Origin: Bacteroidota bacterium
Lineage (GTDB): Bacteria; Bacteroidota; Bacteroidia; B-17B0; Aurantibacillaceae
Direction: 5' to 3'
DNA length: 40,182 bases
Assembly (NCBI GenBank): GCA_025963735.1
Contig: JAOQAF010000085.1
Coordinates: 1 to 40,182, forward strand
In this document: piece after piece, positions 26,727 to 36,000 of the stretch
How the letters are laid out: each line of letters opens with the position of its first letter
How positions within the stretch are numbered: the first letter of the stretch is position 1
The notes under the pieces: model-generated
What the model was told of the DNA's origin: nothing
Seen by the model: only the letters and a program-made list of their open reading frames with translations
The model's database searches: none
Position numbers and translations under genes: made by a program

Positions 26727-28036
26727 TATTTTTTACGCTTTAAAACCACCCATTCTCTGAAAATAAGTTTGTTTTTATTTTTCGGGTCTTCACTGTTTAA
26801 TGAAACAATCGGATCATTTTCTTCGGTGTGGCTTATACCGCTTTTTTTACTCTTTAAAAGATAGTGTTTAAAATTTGTTTTTGATTGATTCAAATATAAC
26901 TTTAACACATATATGGAAGTTTCCTTTGCCGAAATTTTACTTTCTATTATACCATCATGCGCTGAATCGAGATGTATTTTTGTATAACTGATCGGTATTA
27001 CCCTTATTTCTTCTTCATATAAAACCGCAATGGCGGCTTCATTATATGACTCGCCGCGAACAGTGAGTAACCCAAAAAATAAATGAAAATCATTTCTGTC
27101 AGGTGTTGATTTATAATAAAAAGGGAATTCGAGCCGTATTTTTTTTCTTAGTTTCGGCACAATGCTAAAGCGGCTAACTCTTACTATTAATACATACAGA
27201 ATGCTGGATTTCCAAAGCATGAGCGGCAGATAAACCGACAAAATGGTGTCAATATTTTTATACAGCGAGGTGAATCCAAGAATAAGAATAATGATAGGAA
27301 TATAAAAAGCCATTAAAAATTTTCTGACTTTTTCCTGGTCTATAACTTTTTTGGGAGTGTAAAAGGGCGAACAGTTGATGTTATTGTTTAATATGGTAAT
27401 AAAAGCGCTGATGATTAAAAAGAAAAAAAGGATGTTAAGAACAACCCCGATGACCACAATTTCAAAGTCTAATAAAAAGTCGTAAATGCCATGGGCAGCC
27501 GACCCTATAAGTACATATTTAAAAACAGAACGTAGCGGACTTCCATCATATTTGTATTTTACTAACCCGTAAATAAAAAGGGTAGAAAAAAACATATGGG
27601 CCGGCACTGTAAGAATGGATCTTCCCAAAAGAACATATTCGCCATACGATAAGGCGTAAAGAATATTTTCTCCGAAAGCAAAACCCAATGCCGAAATGCA
27701 AATGTATTTTACGTAATCCATCGGTTCGTTGATTGCTTTTTTAAATAAGGAAAGAACAACGATCACAGGAAGACATTTTATTGTTTCTTCAATTAAACCT
27801 ACTCCAAAAACATAATACAGCAGGCTGAACGTAGGGTTGTCACTGTCAGTTACACCCAGCGGTTTAAGAATATAATCATCCACCGGAAAAATTAAAAACG
27901 GAGTAAGGATGCCGAGAATAAAGGTGATAATGATGTGTAAGTTTTTTTCCTGTTCAAACAGGTCAATTAACTTAAAATAATAAACCCATGTAAAAGAAAT
28001 GAGAAAACTAATAACTATAATAAAAATAAATTCCAA
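26726..28036 (-). CDS. PrsW-type intramembrane protease with long C-terminal extension
   Basis: A protein of 436 residues. The membrane core has the PrsW glutamic-protease motifs: GLIEETIK (E83, E84, K87), FGENILYAL (E123, N124), VPAHMFF (H147) and AAHGIYDFLLD (H182). PrsW in Bacillus subtilis cuts the anti-sigma factor RsiW; relatives act on other membrane proteins. This protein is about twice the usual length of 200–230. After residue 240 it adds two or more membrane helices and a soluble C-terminal region of around 130 residues. The start is TTG 28036, six bases after the ABC ATPase gene. No anti-sigma factor gene was seen nearby, so the substrate is unknown. Confidence 0.87.
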   Translation of the reverse strand: MEFIFIIVISFLISFTWVYYFKLIDLFEQEKNLHIIITFILGILTPFLIFPVDDYILKPLGVTDSDNPTFSLLYYVFGVGLIEETIKCLPVIVVLSLFKKAINEPMDYVKYICISALGFAFGENILYALSYGEYVLLGRSILTVPAHMFFSTLFIYGLVKYKYDGSPLRSVFKYVLIGSAAHGIYDFLLDFEIVVIGVVLNILFFFLIISAFITILNNNINCSPFYTPKKVIDQEKVRKFLMAFYIPIIILILGFTSLYKNIDTILSVYLPLMLWKSSILYVLIVRVSRFSIVPKLRKKIRLEFPFYYKSTPDRNDFHLFFGLLTVRGESYNEAAIAVLYEEEIRVIPISYTKIHLDSAHDGIIESKISAKETSIYVLKLYLNQSKTNFKHYLLKSKKSGISHTEENDPIVSLNSEDPKNKNKLIFREWVVLKRKK

Positions 28037-28042
28037 GAACGC

Positions 28043-29851
28043 TTACGTTGAAAGTACATTGAGTTCTTTTTTGGAAATACTTGCTTTAATATCTTCGAGA
28101 GTTCCTTTAGGGATGGAATTGATAAGTTTACGTGTGTAATCAGTTTTTGGATTATTGTAAATTTCATCTGCATCGCCCATTTCTTCTATCTTTCCTTTTT
28201 GCATTACCACCATCCGGTCGCTCATGAACTTTACCACACTTAAATCGTGACTTATAAAAATGTAAGTAAACTTAAATTCTTTTTTAAGATCATTTAAAAG
28301 ATTGAGTACCTGAGCCTGCACGCTAACATCCAGAGCGCTCACGCTTTCATCGCAAATGATAAATTCAGGATTTAAAGCAAGGGCGCGGGCTATACATATT
28401 CGCTGACGTTGCCCGCCACTAAACTCATGAGGGTAACGGCTAAAAAATTTATCTTCCATCCCCACTTTTTTCAACAGATCATACACTTTATCCCGTCGCT
28501 CTTTAGCGGTTGGAAGTATGTTGTGAACTTTCATGGGCTCCATAATAGAGTCGCCAATAGTTATGCGGGGATTCAAAGAAGAGTAGGGGTCCTGAAAGAT
28601 AATTTGCATGTGACGACGACGTTCTCTGAAATCACTTTCTTTCATGCGAAGAAGTTCTTCGCGCTTATAAAATATTTTACCATCATGCGCTTCACTGAGT
28701 TTTAAAATAGAACGTCCCAGGGTGGTTTTACCGCAGCCGCTTTCGCCCACCAAACCTAGCGTTTCACCTTCGTACACATCAAAGGTTACGTCGTCAACCG
28801 CTTTGGTATAGGATAAAACCTTTCCAAAAATTGTTTTCTCGGCAGGAAACCAGGTTTTAAGATTTTGAATCTCAAGAATTTTATCGCGTTTATATAATTC
28901 TATATGCTGTTGTTTTCTTTCTTCAACTGTTATGGCAAGACTATTAACCGCGGCCGAAACATTTTTATTTAATTCAACAATTTCGCCATCATCACCACGA
29001 CGCATAAAATCACTTACAACAGGTAACCGGACTAATCTTTTATCAAGAGGGGGACGGCATGCCAGCAAACTGCGGGTATAAGGATGCTGCGGATTTGAAA
29101 ATATTTGAAGAACAGGACCTTGCTCCACAATTTTACCTTTGTACATCACAACTACTTTATCGGCAAGCTCGGCAATAACACCCAGGTCGTGGGTTATAAA
29201 TAAAATGCCCATGTTATGCTGCTGCTGCAGCTTTTGCATCAGGTCGAGAATTGTTTTTTGAACGGTAACATCCAGCGCTGTAGTTGGCTCATCCGCAATA
29301 AGAATGTTTGGATTACAACTCATGGCCATGGCAATCATTACCCTTTGTTTTTGTCCGCCTGATAATTGATGCGGATATCTGTCAAGCATTAACTCAGGAG
29401 TGGGCAGCTGAACTTCGTTAAATAAATGAATGGCCTTTGCCCTCGCTTCTTTTTTCGAAATTTTTTGGTGGATTAAAATGCTCTCCATTACCTGGTTTCC
29501 GCAGGTTATAACCGGATTAAGCGAAGTCATTGGTTCCTGGAAGATCATCGCAATTTCATTACCTCTGTAATTGCGCATCTCATCATTTTTGGTCTTTACC
29601 AGATCAACGGTTTTGCCGGCTTTTGTATGGTAAATAATTTCTCCGTGCGTTATTTTTCCGGGAGGATTTGGAATAAGTTGCATGATGGAAAGGGAAGTAA
29701 CGGACTTGCCCGAACCGCTTTCGCCAACAATACCGATGGTTTCGCCTTTATATAATGTAAAGGAAATATCATTAACCGCCTTAATGTATTCATCTTCGGT
29801 TTTAAATTGAGTAACTAAATTTTTTACTTCCAGTAGAGGACGCTTTTCCAT
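28043..29851 (-). CDS. Fused two-domain peptide-type ABC transporter ATPase (DppD–DppF / YejF-like)
   Basis: A protein of 602 residues carrying two complete ATPase domains. Domain 1 has Walker A GESGSGKS (43–50), signature LSGGQ (163–167) and Walker B ILIADEP (183–189). Domain 2 has GESGCGKT (369–376), FSGGQ (477–481) and IICDES (498–503). HPYTRSLL near 257 is the oligopeptide-transporter tail of the first unit. The D-E-S in place of D-E-P leaves the catalytic glutamate intact. It should power import of di- or oligopeptides or related solutes. No permease or binding protein lies in the window, so partners must be encoded elsewhere. Confidence 0.95.
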   Translation of the reverse strand: MEKRPLLEVKNLVTQFKTEDEYIKAVNDISFTLYKGETIGIVGESGSGKSVTSLSIMQLIPNPPGKITHGEIIYHTKAGKTVDLVKTKNDEMRNYRGNEIAMIFQEPMTSLNPVITCGNQVMESILIHQKISKKEARAKAIHLFNEVQLPTPELMLDRYPHQLSGGQKQRVMIAMAMSCNPNILIADEPTTALDVTVQKTILDLMQKLQQQHNMGILFITHDLGVIAELADKVVVMYKGKIVEQGPVLQIFSNPQHPYTRSLLACRPPLDKRLVRLPVVSDFMRRGDDGEIVELNKNVSAAVNSLAITVEERKQQHIELYKRDKILEIQNLKTWFPAEKTIFGKVLSYTKAVDDVTFDVYEGETLGLVGESGCGKTTLGRSILKLSEAHDGKIFYKREELLRMKESDFRERRRHMQIIFQDPYSSLNPRITIGDSIMEPMKVHNILPTAKERRDKVYDLLKKVGMEDKFFSRYPHEFSGGQRQRICIARALALNPEFIICDESVSALDVSVQAQVLNLLNDLKKEFKFTYIFISHDLSVVKFMSDRMVVMQKGKIEEMGDADEIYNNPKTDYTRKLINSIPKGTLEDIKASISKKELNVLST

Positions 29852-29993
29852 ATAAATACCAAATAAGGCTAAACATTAAAATAAGCGATTTTTTTTGAAT
29901 TTTAAAAGGGAGATTCGATATTTTGGCTTTTGAGCCTTACCAATAAAACCTTTGCGGAAATTTGTAGATACACTGGATCTTCATCCTTTGAGC

Positions 29994-30662
29994 TTAATTA
30001 AGCTTAAAGCAAATGTATTTGATATCCTCACCTTTAGAAGTGAAGAGGGTCTCATAATAGGTTTTAATAGTGATGAGCTCCTGACGGTCTTCAGGACAAT
30101 TTTTGTAAAGATGATTCGTGTGCCAGATTAAGGGCAGATTATTTTCCTTAATAATTTCAAGTGTATATTCATAGAAACCTGTGTTATCGGTTTTTAAATG
30201 AATGATGCCGGAAGGTTTTAAAAACTTTTTATAGCGGTTAAGGAAAAGAGGATTCGTGAGTCTTTTTCTTTCACGGGTTTTTTGAGGTTGAGGGTCAGGA
30301 AAGGTGATCCATATTTCATCGATTTCATTTTCCGCAAAACAATGATCAATAAAATCAATCCGGGTTCTGAGAAAACCAACGTTCTTTAAATTATTTTCCA
30401 AAGCGTGTTTAGCACCCGTCCAGATGCGGTTGCCTTTAACATCTACGCCGATAAAATTTTTTTCAGAATGCTTTTGTGCGAGTCCAATTGTGTATTCGCC
30501 TCGGCCACAGCCAAGTTCGAGCACAATGGGTTGTTTATTTTTAAACAGTTCTGAATTCCATTTACCCTTAAGATCAAAGCCCTGCGGAATAGTATCAAAA
30601 AAGAATTTGAAACAATTGCCAAATGTTTCAAGCTCATCAAATTTCTCAAGTTTACTTGGCAT
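29994..30662 (-). CDS. trmB: tRNA (guanine-N7-)-methyltransferase
   Basis: A protein of 222 residues. IVLELGCGRGEYTIGLAQ is the SAM motif I, NFIGVDVKGNRIW is motif II, and IDEIWITFPDPQPQKTRERKR is the TrmB signature, with Gln in the second position where Trp is common. GIIHLKTDNTGFYEY matches the C-terminal family block. It methylates N7 of G46 in tRNA variable loops. It is 15 bases downstream of purL and likely co-transcribed. A 142-base gap without a visible terminator separates it from the ABC ATPase gene. Confidence 0.97.
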   Translation of the reverse strand: MPSKLEKFDELETFGNCFKFFFDTIPQGFDLKGKWNSELFKNKQPIVLELGCGRGEYTIGLAQKHSEKNFIGVDVKGNRIWTGAKHALENNLKNVGFLRTRIDFIDHCFAENEIDEIWITFPDPQPQKTRERKRLTNPLFLNRYKKFLKPSGIIHLKTDNTGFYEYTLEIIKENNLPLIWHTNHLYKNCPEDRQELITIKTYYETLFTSKGEDIKYICFKLN

Positions 30663-30677
30663 ATAACAGAAACAGAA

Positions 30678-32909
30678 TTAATTTAATTTGTTTTCAATGC
30701 TTGTATTATAAAGGATGCCAAACTCAGAAATAGTGCCGTAGTTGGTTTCATCTATAACGATGCTGTTCCCCATTACACTTCCAATATTTTCAAACGGAAC
30801 TCCGGAATTTTTTAATTCAGATTCAAAAGCCGCCTGATTATCTTTTGATATGCTAATAACGGCACGGCTTTGAGCTTCACCAAATAAAAAGGAATCTTTC
30901 CGGAACGAAGAATTGGATTTAATTTTAAAACCTTTATCGCCAGGCAATCCGCTTTCAAACAAGGTTATAAATAAACCTCCGTCGCTTATATCATGTGCGC
31001 TTTGAACAAGAGCTTTTTTAATGAGTCCCATGATTGTTTTTTGCAAAGCATGTTCTTCATCAAGATTAAAATAAGGAGCAGGAGTATTTTTCATTTTATG
31101 GAAAGAGTACAAGTATTCGGAAGAAGCAATATCGTTTACTAGTTTTCCAAGTACATAAATAAGGTCGCCGTCATTTTTAAAATTTAAAGTGGTTTGATAT
31201 TTTTTGTCTTCCACTATTCCTATCATGCCTATTGTTGGGGTAGGAAATACCGGTCCCTCATAGCTTGACTGGTTGTAAAAACTAACATTACCGCCTGTTA
31301 CCGGAGTTTCCAGTTTTAAACAGGCTGCTCCCATACCTTTAATGGATCCAACAAATTGCCAGTACACTTCAGGATTATAAGGATTGCCGAAATTTAAGCA
31401 ATTGGTTACGGCGCTTGGTGTTCCACCACTGCATACAATGTTACGGGCAGCTTCGCATACGGCAATCGCACAACCAATTTCCGGATCTGCGTTCACGTAC
31501 CGGCTGTTGCAATCAACGCTCATGGCCAGTGCTTTTTTACTTCCCTTAATATTTACAATGGCGGCATCGCTTGGTTTATTGGTACTCATGTTAACTGTAC
31601 CCACCATGCTGTCGTATTGATTATAGATCCAGCGCTTGCTGGCAATGTTTGGATGCGAAACCAAATGCATCATTACCGGCTTTAAATCGGTAACATCTTT
31701 TACCGAATTGATATCAAATTTTTTAGACTCTGCATAATAAGCAGGTTCTTTGTATTCTCTTTTATACACGGGTGCATCACCGCCCAAAACCAATGATACA
31801 GCCGGAACATCGGCAACCATTTCGCCGTGAAAATAATATTTTAACCGATCGCCTTTTGTAACCACGGCAATTTGCACGCAATTAAGATCCCATTTATCAA
31901 ATACTTTTTTAACTTCTTCCTCTCGTCCCTTTTTTACAACCACCAGCATTCTTTCCTGCGATTCGCTTAAAAGAATTTCAAAAGGATGCATGCCCTCCTG
32001 GCGGGTAGGAACCTTGTCCAGCCACACTTCCATTCCGTGTTCACCTTTAGCGCTCATTTCACTGGTGCTGCAGGTTATTCCGGCCGCTCCCATATCTTGC
32101 ATGCCTATAACCGCACCGGTTTTTATAACTTCCAAAGTAGCTTCCAGCAATAGTTTTTCCTGGAAGGGATCGCCCACCTGAACGGCAGGAAGATCTTTGG
32201 AAGACTCTTCAGTTATATCCTTACTCGCAAAAGCCGCGCCGGCAATACCATCCTTGCCTGTCGAAGATCCTACAATAAATACTGGATTTCCTTCTCCGTA
32301 AGAAGTTGCGCTAACGGTTTCACCTTTATTTACAATACCCACGCTCATGGCATTTACCAGGGGGTTCACATTGTAACAATCATCAAAATAAACTTCACCG
32401 CCAACAGTAGGAATGCCAAATGCGTTTCCGTAATCGCCAATGCCTTTTACCACACCTTTAACCAGCCATTTTGTTTTTTCGGAATTGATGTCCCCAAAAC
32501 GTAATGAGTTAAGTTGCGCAATAGGCCTTGCGCCCATAGTAAATATATCGCGGTTAATGCCACCCACTCCGGTTGCCGCACCCTGATAAGGTTCCAGCGC
32601 ACTCGGGTGATTATGACTTTCTATTTTAAAAGCACAAGCTAATCCATCGCCGATATCAACAAGGCCCGCATTTTCTTCACCTGCCTTCGCAAGCATGTGA
32701 GGACCTTCCTTAGGAAGTGTTTTAAGCCATGTAATCGAATTTTTATAAGAACAGTGCTCACTCCACATTACCGAGTAAATAGATAATTCAGTGAAGTTAG
32801 GTATCCGCCCCAAAGTGCTTTTTATTTTTTCAAATTCTTCGGGAAGTAATCCTAGTTTTTTTGCAGTTTCCGTATCGGTTAACTGATCATTATATGTTGT
32901 TGCTGCCAT
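30678..32909 (-). CDS. purL: Phosphoribosylformylglycinamidine synthase subunit PurL (small type)
   Basis: A protein of 743 residues, the small PurL type that works with separate PurQ (glutaminase) and PurS subunits, rather than the ~1300-residue fused form. [11 protein letters not shown] contains the catalytic H52. [58 protein letters not shown] and [12 protein letters not shown] are the expected AIRS/GARS-type blocks of both halves. It converts FGAR to FGAM in purine synthesis using ATP and ammonia. purQ and purS are not in the window. Confidence 0.98.
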   Translation of the reverse strand: MAATTYNDQLTDTETAKKLGLLPEEFEKIKSTLGRIPNFTELSIYSVMWSEHCSYKNSITWLKTLPKEGPHMLAKAGEENAGLVDIGDGLACAFKIESHNHPSALEPYQGAATGVGGINRDIFTMGARPIAQLNSLRFGDINSEKTKWLVKGVVKGIGDYGNAFGIPTVGGEVYFDDCYNVNPLVNAMSVGIVNKGETVSATSYGEGNPVFIVGSSTGKDGIAGAAFASKDITEESSKDLPAVQVGDPFQEKLLLEATLEVIKTGAVIGMQDMGAAGITCSTSEMSAKGEHGMEVWLDKVPTRQEGMHPFEILLSESQERMLVVVKKGREEEVKKVFDKWDLNCVQIAVVTKGDRLKYYFHGEMVADVPAVSLVLGGDAPVYKREYKEPAYYAESKKFDINSVKDVTDLKPVMMHLVSHPNIASKRWIYNQYDSMVGTVNMSTNKPSDAAIVNIKGSKKALAMSVDCNSRYVNADPEIGCAIAVCEAARNIVCSGGTPSAVTNCLNFGNPYNPEVYWQFVGSIKGMGAACLKLETPVTGGNVSFYNQSSYEGPVFPTPTIGMIGIVEDKKYQTTLNFKNDGDLIYVLGKLVNDIASSEYLYSFHKMKNTPAPYFNLDEEHALQKTIMGLIKKALVQSAHDISDGGLFITLFESGLPGDKGFKIKSNSSFRKDSFLFGEAQSRAVISISKDNQAAFESELKNSGVPFENIGSVMGNSIVIDETNYGTISEFGILYNTSIENKLN

Positions 32910-32925
32910 AGTTAAAATAGAGGGC

Positions 32926-32933
32926 TAAATATA
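32926..32933 (-). promoter_or_regulatory. Weak candidate -7 box for purL
   Basis: On the minus strand the bases read TATATTTA, seven of eight to TAnnTTTG, ending 16 bases before the purL ATG. The intergenic region to the divergent exported-protein gene is 137 bases. No convincing -33 element was found. In such AT-rich DNA a near match is expected by chance. Confidence 0.2.
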
Positions 32934-33022
32934 TTGATTTTATTGAGGATTTACAGTTTCATTAACTAACAATTTATTCAGAACGGTGGGTAATTTTTAA
33001 TCAAAAATAGCGAGGCTATTGT

Positions 33023-33030
33023 TATATTTG
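33023..33030 (+). promoter_or_regulatory. Putative -7 promoter box for the large exported protein
   Basis: TATATTTG is an exact match to the Bacteroidota TAnnTTTG element and ends 16 bases before the ATG at 33047, a spacing that fits a short leader. A -33 TTG element is not evident. A short inverted repeat (ATAGC GAGG CTAT) lies just upstream at about 33007–33019 and could be a protein-binding site or chance. Confidence 0.4.
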
Positions 33031-33046
33031 GTACAATTATTTTAAT

Positions 33047-36000
33047 ATGCGCTTTAAATTCACTACTCCCTTAATACTCCTGTTCCTTCTGCTTTCCTGT
33101 TCGGTTTTACGCGCGCAAAAAATAAATCAGTTTGCCAACGACACTTCGAAATTTGTGAAAGATCTTGGTGCTTATTTTTATGACAATACGGTTAATAAAG
33201 AAGAAGCCGCCGTTTACATGAAAAATTTTGACCGGCTTTGGAAAGAAAATGTAATAGCCGGGTATTATAAAGAAATTGCCATAAAAACCGCCAATGCAAT
33301 GCTCGCCAGGCGAATGAAGCCATATCCTTTTTTCTACGGGTATTTTAATACGCTTATAAATAGCATCGTGAGTAAAAAATCTTCAGATGAATTTGAGAAC
33401 TGGCAGGAATGTGTGGATAAAATAATGAAAGGAAAATCAAATCGTGGCATTCAGGAGTTTTTTGAAATGAGTGAGAACATCTTTAAGAACAATGTGTTTT
33501 ACAAAACTCCTTCTTATAACTATTATAGCCTCGAACCTAATTTTAAATTTGAATACGATTCAATTCCAAAAGTGGTTTTTAATAACATTACACTGGTAGG
33601 GGTTAACCCACGCGGAGACAGCATGGCTATTGAAGCAACAAGCGGTATTTTTTATCCCACCAATGGAAAATTTGCAGGTAAAGGAGGAAAAGTTAACTGG
33701 ACGAGGGCCGGCCTTGAAGATAACGTGTACGCCACTATAAAACGTTATACCATTGATTGTAAGACAGGAAATTATGGCACCGACAGCGCTACATTCATAG
33801 GTAAACAATTTTTTGATAAACCACAGATAGGCAGGGTTACAGACCGGATCATTACCGAAAACCAGGAAAAAACTTATCCGCGGTTTGATTCTTACAGTAA
33901 ACGACTTGTAGTAAAAAATATTTACCCGGATGTGGATTATGACGGAGGCTTTGGTATGCGGGGGGCTAAGTTCGTTGGATCGGGCTCAAGTGCCAATCCT
34001 GCTAAAATTGTATTCAAAAGAAATAACGTCAGGTTTATGGAGGTAAGCGCACGGGCGTTTGGTATGAGTAAGGAAAAAATAGTGGCCAATCCCGGAGCAA
34101 TAAAAATATTTTTAAATAAAGACACGATTTATCATCAGGGATTAGGTTTTACGTATCAGGTAGAAAAAAGACTGGTAACCATTTTACGGGGCGAAGATGG
34201 TTTGCAAAAAGTGCCTTTTACCAACTCTTATCATAAGTACGATATGTACTTCGAACAAATGGTATGGCAGATCGATGAACCCATTATCGCTTTTAATTTT
34301 CTTCCCAATAATTTTCAGGGCGAAGCTTTTTTTGAATCCGCCGATTTTTTTACACAGCAGAAAATAGATGTTATACGAGGTAACGAGAGTGTAAGTCCTA
34401 TTGCTAAAATGATAGAGTATTATACTATCTCAAACAAATTGCAAACCTTTAGCGTAATTGATTTTGCCAAGTATATTAAATTTCTGGCTAACGACTTAAG
34501 GCCAATCATCTTTAAAATGGCTATTTACGGACTTATTTATTTTGATCCGGAAACAGACATGATTACCGTTAAGCAGAGGTTGTTTGATTATGCCGAGAAC
34601 ATAAAACATAAACATGATTATGATATTATTACACTTCACTCGGTTACGGGACAGCTTGTAGATCCTGTGACTGGCAAAAAGGTGGATAATGCCACCATGA
34701 ACCTTTTAAATTATGACATAACGGTTCACGGGGTTAACCAGGTATTATTAAGTGATACGCAAAAAGTTTTTTTGTTCCCGAAATATGGCGATATAAAACT
34801 TAAGAAAAACCGTGAATTAGAATTTAATGGTACCGTAGCTTCAGGTAAGTTTGAGTTTGTAGGAAAGGATTTTGTTTTTGACTACGATCAGTTTAAAATT
34901 AAAATGAAAACCGTTGATTCCATAAAAATTTATGTGGAAGCCAATGAACCCGACATTAACGGAAATGTACCTTTTAAGAAAGTTCAGACCCTCATTGAAA
35001 ATGTAAACGGCGAATTGAGAATTGACGCGCCTAAAAATAAAAGCGGATGGGGCAAAGCGCCAACATTCCCGAGCTTTCAAAGCTTTAAGGAAAGTTATGC
35101 TTTTTATGATAAGCGACAAATATTTAAGGGCGCTTATGGCAGAGATAAATTTTATTTTAAGCTTGATCCCTTTAGCATTGACAGTCTTGATAATTTTAGA
35201 AATGAACGCCTGCGTTTTGACGGCACGTTTGCCTCGGCGGGTATTTTTCCTGATTTCAGAGAGAAGCTGACTTTACAAAAAGATTATTCGCTTGGATTTA
35301 TTCGTCAGACCCCTCCAGGTGGATTTCCGGTATACGGCGGCAAAGCAAATTTTAACCAGGAAATCCGCTTAAGTAATAAAGGATTAAGAGGCGGTGGCGA
35401 CCTTGACTTCAGTGCGAGTCATTCAGTGGTGCCTGACCTAATTTTCTTTCCCGACAGTGCCAACGGGGTAGCTAAAACCTTTGATGTTAAAGAAGGGGAT
35501 AATCCGGAATTTCCAACAGCACACGGTGATACGGTGCGGTTACATTTTATGCCATACAAGGAAGTACTTCAGGCACATGATCTAAAAACACCTTTTGTTT
35601 CCTATAAAGAAAAAGTAAAGTTTAAGGGCAGATACGATCTCACAAATAAAGAACTTACAGGAAGCGGAAGAGTTGATTTTGACAAAGCTGATCTTGTTTC
35701 CGGCAAAATGTTGTTTGTTAAACGCCGTTTCTTCAGCGATACATGTAACTTTCATTTAAAAGCGTTTGATGAGGAAGGATTTACTTTTAGCACCGTGAAT
35801 GTTAATGCAAAAATAGATTTTGATAAACGCGAAGGTGAGTTTGTTACCAACGGAAAAGGATCTTATGTAAAATTTGATAAGAACCAGTACATCGCATATA
35901 TGGATCGTTTTAAATGGTACATGGACCAGGAAGATATTGAACTTGGAGATACACAAAAGAAAATGGATGCCAATCCCGATGAGGTTGGCGTAGATCTGGA

